A DNA stretch of 21,165 bases from JBCDBY01 sp039182715 (GTDB lineage: Bacteria; Planctomycetota; PLA2). The stretch is from NCBI GenBank assembly GCA_039182715.1, contig JBCDBY010000038.1:1-21165 (forward strand), written 5' to 3'. Below are positions 1 through 6,800 of the stretch, piece by piece. Each line of letters starts with the position of its first letter. Position 1 is the stretch's first letter. The position numbers and the translations under genes are program-made. Under the pieces are notes generated by a model. It was given only the letters and a program-made list of their open reading frames with translations, was not told the origin of the DNA and searched no databases.

Positions 1-738
1 CAGCAGCAGGCCGAGGAAGGTCCAGAGCGTGAAGCCCAGCGCGGTGCCGATCAGTTCGCCGAGGTTGGCGAAGCCGGCGCCCGGAAGCAGGCTGGCCAGC
101 GTGAAGCCGAGCGTGTTCCAGCCGAGCGCGAAGAGGACCGACCAGGTGCGCGCACCCGAGTTGAGGATGCGACGGCGGCGCTCGACCAATCGCTGGAAGA
201 GACGCGGGCCGAAGCGGTCGCGCCACGCGCGCGGCACGATGAGGTTTCCGGAGGGGCCGTCGAACCCGCCGGAGAAGGCGGGGTCCTTGGCGTCGACCAC
301 GATGAGCCCGTCGCTGCGCTCCAGTCGCGGCAGGCCGCCGACGAGCTGCGCAATCGGTCGCTGCAGCAGGATGAGCAGCGCCGAGACGCCGACGAACGCG
401 CCGATGGCCGCGAGCCAGCCGCCCGCGCTTGCGGCCAGCAGCAGCAACGATCCGCTCGCGGCGGAGATCGTCACGAGCACGAGCACGCCGCGCGCCCAGT
501 CGAGGACGAACTCGGCGCGCGACGGTGCCTGCCGCCCGAACCGGTGCGGCAGCAGGTAGCCGCCGATGAAGTCGAACGGCAGCGCCATCACGGCGACCGA
601 GGCGAGAACGAACCAGATGGTGCCGAAGCCGCCGTCGGCCACCGGACGCCAGCCGGTGAACAGAAGGGCGAGCGCGAGCAGCACGAAGCTGCCGACGCCG
701 AGAATGCCGGTCCAGAGCCGGGCGCGCGCATAGGTCAT
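1..738 (-). CDS. Multi-pass membrane protein, 3' end outside window
   Basis: The visible part is 246 codons from an ATG at 738 and stays open to the left edge, so the C terminus is missing. Hydrophobic segments lie at about residues 9-26, 37-57, 83-103, 108-128, 200-222 and from 235 on, so this is an inner-membrane protein. A soluble stretch at about 135-195 contains a VVDAKDPAFSGGFDG segment followed by NLIVPRAW and an arginine-rich helix. The layout loosely recalls membrane-embedded M48-type peptidases, but the HEXXH motif is not visible and I do not assign a function. The start is supported by AAGGG about 5 bases upstream of the ATG in the mRNA. It lies 29 bp after the phosphatase gene, in the same direction, and is probably the last or next-to-last gene of that operon. 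Confidence 0.75.
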   Translation of the reverse strand, partial: MTYARARLWTGILGVGSFVLLALALLFTGWRPVADGGFGTIWFVLASVAVMALPFDFIGGYLLPHRFGRQAPSRAEFVLDWARGVLVLVTISAASGSLLLLAASAGGWLAAIGAFVGVSALLILLQRPIAQLVGGLPRLERSDGLIVVDAKDPAFSGGFDGPSGNLIVPRAWRDRFGPRLFQRLVERRRRILNSGARTWSVLFALGWNTLGFTLASLLPGAGFANLGELIGTALGFTLWTFLGLLL

Positions 739-767
739 CGTGCCCTTCTCTTCGACCGCGGGGCCGC

Positions 768-2753
768 TCAGGTTTCCCGTTTCAGCAGGATTGCGGTGCA
801 GTCGTCCTCGGCCGCACGGCCCTCCGCGAAGACCTGCACCGCCGCGCGCAGCTCGCCCAGGATCTCGCGCGGCGTCTTCTCGCGATGCGATTCGAGGACG
901 GTGGTGGTGCGCTCGAAGCCGAACTGCTCGTCGTCCTTGCCGCGGTACTCGAAGATGCCGTCGGAGATCACGGCGAAGAGATCGCCCGGCTCCAGCTCGA
1001 GCGGCTCCGGAATGCGGATCGGAAGATCGTCGATCACGCCCAGGGGCGGCGCGTTCGAATTCGAGAGCGTCCAGGTGTCCTCGGCCGCCCGGTAGTGCAG
1101 GATCGGTCCCTGCCCCGCGCTGAAGCTGATCAGCTTGTGGTTCGGCGCGTCGAGGAATCCGAACCACGCGGTGATGAAGCGATCGTCCGCCAGGTCGGCG
1201 TAGAGCTGCTCGTTCATGTGCTGCACGATCGAGGCGAGATCGGTGCCGGCGCGCGCCGCCATGCGCAGCATCGCGCGCACCTGCGTGACGGAGAGCGCGG
1301 GGCCGATGCCGTGGCCCGAAGCGTCGGCCAGCAGCAGCAGCGCGGTGTCCGGGTTCTCCTGCACGACGAGGCCGGTCGCCCCGCCCGAGCGCAGCCCGAC
1401 GAGGTCGTAGGTGTCGCCCCCCGTTTCGTCCGCCGGCACGCTCCACGCGTCGAGCTGATAGCCGGCCAGCTCGGGCAAGCGGTCGGGAAACGTGTCCTGC
1501 TGGATCTGCCGCGCGATCTGCAGGTCGCGCTCGAGTCGCAGCAGCGAGCGCAGCGCCACGCGCATGCGGTCGTGCGCCGAGGCGAGCTTGCGCACCTCGA
1601 CGAGGTTGGTTTTCACCTCGCCCTGCTTCTCAAGGTCACCGCGCTGGATGCGCTCGCTGTCACGCGCCAGCTCCTGCAGCGGTGCACTGTAGCGGCGCGC
1701 GAGCACCATGGCGTACCAGGCGGCGAATCCGAGCACGGCGGCGGTCGCCAGCAGGATCCAGAGACGCTGCTGCGAGACGTCGCCGAGCAGATCGGACTCT
1801 GGAAGCACGACCGCGATGCCGAGCTGCCGCTGCGCGTCGAGCGGGAACCACTTCGTGTCGCCCCAGTAGGCCTCGCCGCCGCTCCGGAACCGGAAGGCGC
1901 GGCCGACGTCGATTTTGCGGGCGCGGAAGGCGGCGTCGGCGTCGGCGATGACCGGCAGCCCGATTTCCTCGGGCGGTTTCAACAGCCCGGACGGATCGGC
2001 GCCCGCCGGCAGCCCGAGCACGCGCCGGTCGTCCGTCACGAGAAACACGACGCCGCCGGGCGTCGGGCGCAGCGCCATCGTGAACTCCGAGAGGTCCTTC
2101 AGCAGCACGTCGAAGCCGAGCACGCGGCGCAGGCCCCCGTCGCCCTCGAAGGCGACGGATGCGGTGATGCCCGGTTCCTTCGTCGTGAAGAAGATGTAGG
2201 GCGGCGTCCAGCGTGGCGTGAGCGGCCCGTCGCGCGTCTCGAGCGCGGCCCGGAACCAGGGCCGCGTGCGGCAGTCGTAGTCGAGCTTCTTCATCGACGG
2301 CGTCGGGTTCGCGTCGAGTGCGGGGCGATGGAGCCACTGCGTCTCGCGATTCCATTCGTCCGCGCGCGACTCGCGGCTGATCCACGCGTCGCCGGTGTAG
2401 AGCAGCATCGACTCGCGGCCGCGCGTGTCGGCCAGCATGAGCGACGTGATCTGCGGGTAGCGGTCGATGATCGGGCTCATCGACTGCGTGAACTCCTCGG
2501 CGTCGGCGAAGTCGAGACGGCCCTGCGCGCCCCACGTGCGCATCAGCATGAGCCCGCGCTGCGCCGGCTCGAAGAAGCGCTGCAGCTTCCCCTCCATGTC
2601 CTCGAGCGTCGACTCGATCGCGCGGGTCGACGCGGTCTCGAGCGCGCGCCGCGCCTGCACCGCGGAGATCGTCAGGATCGTGCCGCTGAGCAGCACGACG
2701 ACGAGCAGCAGGCTCGTAAGCAGGCTGCGATAGAAGCTCGTTTCCCCGCGCAT
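768..2753 (-). CDS. Cache-HAMP-PP2C (SpoIIE/RsbU-type) membrane phosphatase
   Basis: This 661-residue protein has a first transmembrane helix at about residues 13-33 and a periplasmic Cache-like sensor region to about 325. A second helix follows at about 331-352, then a HAMP segment with a helical linker (about 352-435) and a C-terminal PP2C phosphatase of the SpoIIE family (about 437-660). Phosphatase landmarks are LADASGHG near 475, AVISDGIFEYRG near 594 and EDDCTAILL near 648, which carry the metal-binding aspartates of the family. Relatives of RsbU/SpoIIE dephosphorylate anti-sigma-factor antagonists (STAS proteins) when a signal is sensed. No such partner is visible here, so the target is unknown. 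The gene starts 18 bp after the upstream gene's stop, and a 10-bp hairpin surrounds its start codon, suggesting translational control. Confidence 0.92.
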   Translation of the reverse strand: MRGETSFYRSLLTSLLLVVVLLSGTILTISAVQARRALETASTRAIESTLEDMEGKLQRFFEPAQRGLMLMRTWGAQGRLDFADAEEFTQSMSPIIDRYPQITSLMLADTRGRESMLLYTGDAWISRESRADEWNRETQWLHRPALDANPTPSMKKLDYDCRTRPWFRAALETRDGPLTPRWTPPYIFFTTKEPGITASVAFEGDGGLRRVLGFDVLLKDLSEFTMALRPTPGGVVFLVTDDRRVLGLPAGADPSGLLKPPEEIGLPVIADADAAFRARKIDVGRAFRFRSGGEAYWGDTKWFPLDAQRQLGIAVVLPESDLLGDVSQQRLWILLATAAVLGFAAWYAMVLARRYSAPLQELARDSERIQRGDLEKQGEVKTNLVEVRKLASAHDRMRVALRSLLRLERDLQIARQIQQDTFPDRLPELAGYQLDAWSVPADETGGDTYDLVGLRSGGATGLVVQENPDTALLLLADASGHGIGPALSVTQVRAMLRMAARAGTDLASIVQHMNEQLYADLADDRFITAWFGFLDAPNHKLISFSAGQGPILHYRAAEDTWTLSNSNAPPLGVIDDLPIRIPEPLELEPGDLFAVISDGIFEYRGKDDEQFGFERTTTVLESHREKTPREILGELRAAVQVFAEGRAAEDDCTAILLKRET

Positions 2754-2763
2754 GCGGGGAAAC
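2740..2763 (-). promoter_or_regulatory. Perfect hairpin around the phosphatase start codon
   Basis: A perfect 10-bp inverted repeat (GTTTCCCCGC paired with GCGGGGAAAC) has a 4-base loop. In the mRNA of the minus strand the loop is AUGC, so the start codon of the Cache-HAMP-PP2C gene sits exactly in the loop. No Shine-Dalgarno sequence is visible just upstream. The upstream gene stops only 18 bp away, so ribosomes finishing that gene could melt the structure (translational coupling). As a DNA palindrome it could also be an operator. The structure is seen directly; the role is inferred. Confidence 0.6.
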
Positions 2764-2771
2764 TATCAGCT

Positions 2772-3872
2772 TCAGCTGGTTCCTTCGAGTTGGAGTTCGA
2801 CCTCTCGCCCCTCCGCCTTGGAGAGCACGCTCGTCCGGAGCAGCACGCCGCTCTTGAGGTCGTAGTGCCAGACCGCCTTGAACTGCGGGGACTCCTCCTC
2901 GATGACCGCGATCTGCTTGCCCTGATGCGCGCCGACGTGCCGCACCCGCATCTCGGAGCGGATCCATCGGCTGCGCATCAACACGGCGCCGGGCTGCAGC
3001 TTCGCGAGCGCGCGCGGAGGCAGGCAGAGTCCGAGATTGCCGATGCCCGACACGACCTGCTTCGGCGGCGTCGGTCGCGAGGCCTCCCCGGTCAACCGCG
3101 TGAAGAACCAGGTTGCGCCGCCGCCCGTCCGCTCGTGCTTGAACGACATGGGGACGCGGACCTCCGGGGCGCCGGCGATGCGCTGCACCATCGAGCCCCG
3201 ATAGCGGAACTCCTTGATGTTCGCCGTCCAGCCGGGCAGCTGCTCCTGCGCCCACGGAAACGAAACGTGGTGGAAGCCGCGCAGCTCCATCGTCGCGGAG
3301 TTCCGCACGCCCGACTTCTCCACCGCCTTCGCGGTCATGTACTGCGACGAGGCCACGAGAACTCCGCTCGCCTCGTCGAACTGGTACGTACTGCCGGGCG
3401 TCGCGATCATGACGGTCGTCATCTTGTGACCGTCGATCGTCTTCTCCAGCCGTCCGACCTTGACGTTCCCTGACGCGGGGCGCTTGAGGAGCGCCTGCAG
3501 CGCCTTCGGATGCACCCATCGCACGCCGCCGCCCGCTCCGTGGACCGACGACGTGCTGCCGGCGAGCATGGGGACCTCCGATTCGGATCCGCTCGGCGCG
3601 AGGAAGATGCGCGTTTCGAGCGCGACCGTCTTGCCCTCGACCGCGACGACGTTGACCTCGAGGAATCCGGCGCCCGCTGACGAGACGCCGTCCTTCTTCA
3701 TCTCCTTCATGCTGGTCATGTTCCAGAACACGATCCGTGCGCCCGGCTTCACCCAGTCCGGACGCGGAAGCGAGCGAATCTCGGGCATGAGGCCCTCGAG
3801 TTCGCCCAGACTGGCCGCGGCGGGGCCCGAAGCGATCAGGAGCGGGAGGAGGAGCAGGAGAGTGCGTTTCAT
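2772..3872 (-). CDS. Exported protein of unknown function
   Basis: This 366-residue protein begins with a clear Sec signal peptide (basic MKR, a run of leucines, AAAS-type cleavage near residue 20). I chose the ATG at 3872 because it gives this signal peptide. The frame is open much further upstream, but that upstream part is only the antisense-like shadow of the protease gene. The ATG overlaps the protease stop in an ATGA arrangement, so the two are translationally coupled. The mature protein is beta-rich with many aromatic residues and a gly-ala-gly segment around residue 118. I see no catalytic motif and recognise no family. The conserved position between a secreted protease and a sensor phosphatase suggests an envelope or periplasmic role. 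Confidence 0.8.
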   Translation of the reverse strand: MKRTLLLLLPLLIASGPAAASLGELEGLMPEIRSLPRPDWVKPGARIVFWNMTSMKEMKKDGVSSAGAGFLEVNVVAVEGKTVALETRIFLAPSGSESEVPMLAGSTSSVHGAGGGVRWVHPKALQALLKRPASGNVKVGRLEKTIDGHKMTTVMIATPGSTYQFDEASGVLVASSQYMTAKAVEKSGVRNSATMELRGFHHVSFPWAQEQLPGWTANIKEFRYRGSMVQRIAGAPEVRVPMSFKHERTGGGATWFFTRLTGEASRPTPPKQVVSGIGNLGLCLPPRALAKLQPGAVLMRSRWIRSEMRVRHVGAHQGKQIAVIEEESPQFKAVWHYDLKSGVLLRTSVLSKAEGREVELQLEGTS

Positions 3873-6800
3873 CGGCTGATCCGGAAGCTGGTGAAGATGA
3901 GTTTGCGATCCTCGAAGGTCTGCTGCCACGCCTGCGGCGGGCAGAAGAAGAAGACCCCGCGAGCGCCCGACTGCGCCGGCACGACGACCGCTTCCCACTG
4001 CAGGACGTTGCCGTTGGGGAAGGAGAGCTGACCGGAGACGAGCTCGCCGTCGAGCTGTCCGACCTTGAACTTCTGGCGGCCGCCGATGGTCATGCGCGCG
4101 TTCATGTTGGCTTCGAACTGCACGACGGCTCGCAGCGCATCGTCCACCGTGCGGGCGCCGCCCGCGAAGTCGGTGACGAAGAAGTCGCTGCGCGTGTTCT
4201 GGTTGACGGCCAGCATCGGCAGGAAGCGGATGCCGTTGCGCGCGTAGTTCTGCGCCGCCTGCTGGTTGATCCGGTAGGAGCGCGGGAACTGGAGTGACAC
4301 GCGGCCCTGCGGGTCGCGCCAGGAGGCGTTGTTGCCGGCGGGCTGGTTGCCGCCGATGCCGCCCGTGCCCCCTGCGCCGCCCGTGCCTCCGCCTCCGGGT
4401 CCGACGCGCATGCCGGCCACGACGGCGTCGCGCGCCTGCTTGAACCGGTCGCGCCCGGCGCCGTAGGCCTGCATCCAGAATCCGCGGACGCCGCCCTTGC
4501 CCTGCACGACGATGGTCTCCCACGCGAACCGCAGCTGCTGGTTGCCGCCGGTGCCCCAGGCGTGCAGCGCCTGTTGCCCGCCGAACTGGATCGGGACTTC
4601 CTTCTCGATGTTGAGCTGGACGCCCAGCGCGGTCGCGTAGCGGCCGATCTCCTGTTTGGCCTGCTCGAAGGTCTGCACCGCGGCGGGGAAGACGAGGGCG
4701 GAGACGTCCGACTGAATCGCCTGGTTCTCCGCCACCATCGCGATCCAGCCGAAGCCGTTCTGCTTCGCCAGCTGTTCGCGTTGCGGGTTGCGCTTGTAAC
4801 CCTGCGGGAGGGGCATGCGGAAGGACTGGTCCGCACTGGTCCAGGAAGGCGGCGGGGGCTTTGTGCTGTCGTCGCCGCCGTTGATCGGACCTTGCGAGCC
4901 ACCCCGGCCGCGACCGTTCTGGCCCGGACTGGGAATGCCGTCGTCCTCGTTCGGCTTCGATACAGGGTCCGGTTCGCCCGACTGGTTGCCGCCGAAGGGG
5001 GCCGGCACCTTGTCGTCGGAGCTCCCGGGCCCCGGCGTCGGCGCGCCACCCGACGTCCGGAAGCTGTTGATGAGGCCGTTGCGAATCGGGAGGTAGGCCT
5101 CCAGTTGGGCGTCCGGACACCGCTGGAACAGCGCGCGCAGCCCCTTGGGGGACCTGCCGAACACCGCGATCCACTTGTGCTTCACGCTGTTCGACGTGTA
5201 GTTGCCGTGGACCATCGTCTGCGACCCGTTCTTGATCGCGGCGTTGCCCTCGACCTGGATCTGCACGTTGCGCTTCTTCATGAAGTTCGCGTAGGTGCCG
5301 ATCGCCTTGTTCAGGTCGGTCTGCGGCGGGAAGGCCCACGCCATGACGACGAGACCCTTGTTGTCCGACGCGTACATCTTCACGAACTGATCCTCGGGCG
5401 GCAGCTTCGCGATGTCGGGGTCGAGCTGGAAGCCGTTGGGAATCTGCACCGACATCGAGCCGTCGGGCATCGTCCACGTACCGGGTGCGTTCGGGCCGGG
5501 ACCAGGACCCGGGCCCGGACCAGGACCCGGACCAGGACCCGGACCAGGACCCGGACCAGGACCCGGGCCGGGCGTCGGCGTGTTGCCTCCGCTCCCCGGG
5601 GAGACCGCGCCGACGACGCGGAAGCTGCCGAGGACCGACTTGCGCAGCGCCGCGATCTTCGCGATTCCCTCCGGATGGAAGGAGAGCACCCATCCGCCGC
5701 GCATGCCCGATTGCGTCGCGACCAGCAGCATCTCGCCTTCGATCTTCGCCTTCTCGTTGCTCAGGACGACCTTGAAGTACTGGCCGGCCGGAGGGTTCTC
5801 CTTGCCCCAGTTCGCGGTGCGTCCCGGTTGGAACTGGATGCGGAGTCCGATCTTGCTCGCGTAGTCGGCGATCTTGCGCTGCGCGGCGGCGAAGCTGCGC
5901 ACCTCCGGCTTGAACGCGAAGAGCAGAATCTCCGCGCCCTGCGCTTCGCTCTGCCCGGCGAACACGACCCAGCCGAAGCCGTTCGACTGTACGGTCTGGA
6001 CCCGCTGCTGCTGGTTCTGGAACCCGGCGGGGATCTTCACGCCGAACGACTTGTCGGCGGTCCGCCAGATGCCGTCGTTGCCCGGGTCCGGGTTGTTGGG
6101 GCCGGGGCCCGGGCGGTTCGGACCGGGGCCCGGATTCGTTCCGCCCTGCTTCTGGCGCTTGATGATCAGCAACAGCGCATCCACGGTGAACTTCGGAAGC
6201 TGCTTGGGCAGCTTGCTCAGGAACTGCTTGTCGACCCGGAAGCCGATCGGTGCGAACTGCATTGCGACCAGACCGGACATGCGGTACTCGAGCTTGCCCA
6301 TGATGATCAGGTCGTTGAGCGAGATCGCCTTCTGGGGGATCGAGCCGATGGCCTGGCGGACCTCCTCCGCACCCTTCGAAAGCTGGAACGCAGTGACGGC
6401 GTGGGCGTAGGCGATCGCCGGCATCGGCGACTTCTGGTTCGTGGCGTGCAGCCGCGCCAGATCGACGTGTCCGGCGATCGAGGCGGGATAGAGATCGGAG
6501 CGCATGCGAAGCGTCACGAAGCGCTCGGAGTTCTCGCCGAGCTGGCGATGGACTTCCGCGAGCTCCGCGAACATCTCCTCCGGCGGAAACTGCGCGTGCT
6601 TGAGGTAGATGCGGTTCGCTTCGAGGTACGCCTTCTTGGCCTGCGGAAGCTGCTTCAGGGCGACGAAGCAGCGACCCATCGCCTGATGGGGGAGCGGCGA
6701 CAGCGGCATCTGCTCGGCGACCTTGCCGAACTCGAGAAGCGCCGCTTCGTACATCTTCTTGCGCTCGAAGAACTCGGCGATGCCCATGAGTGCTTCGAAG

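Noticed and set aside
885..3473. Plus-strand open frame of 862 codons
   Set aside because: Antisense shadow of the phosphatase and the exported protein; no recognisable motif.
5493..5577. CRISPR-like or regulatory repeat array
   Set aside because: The 12-mers are contiguous, coding and lack spacers; they are a Pro-Gly linker minisatellite.
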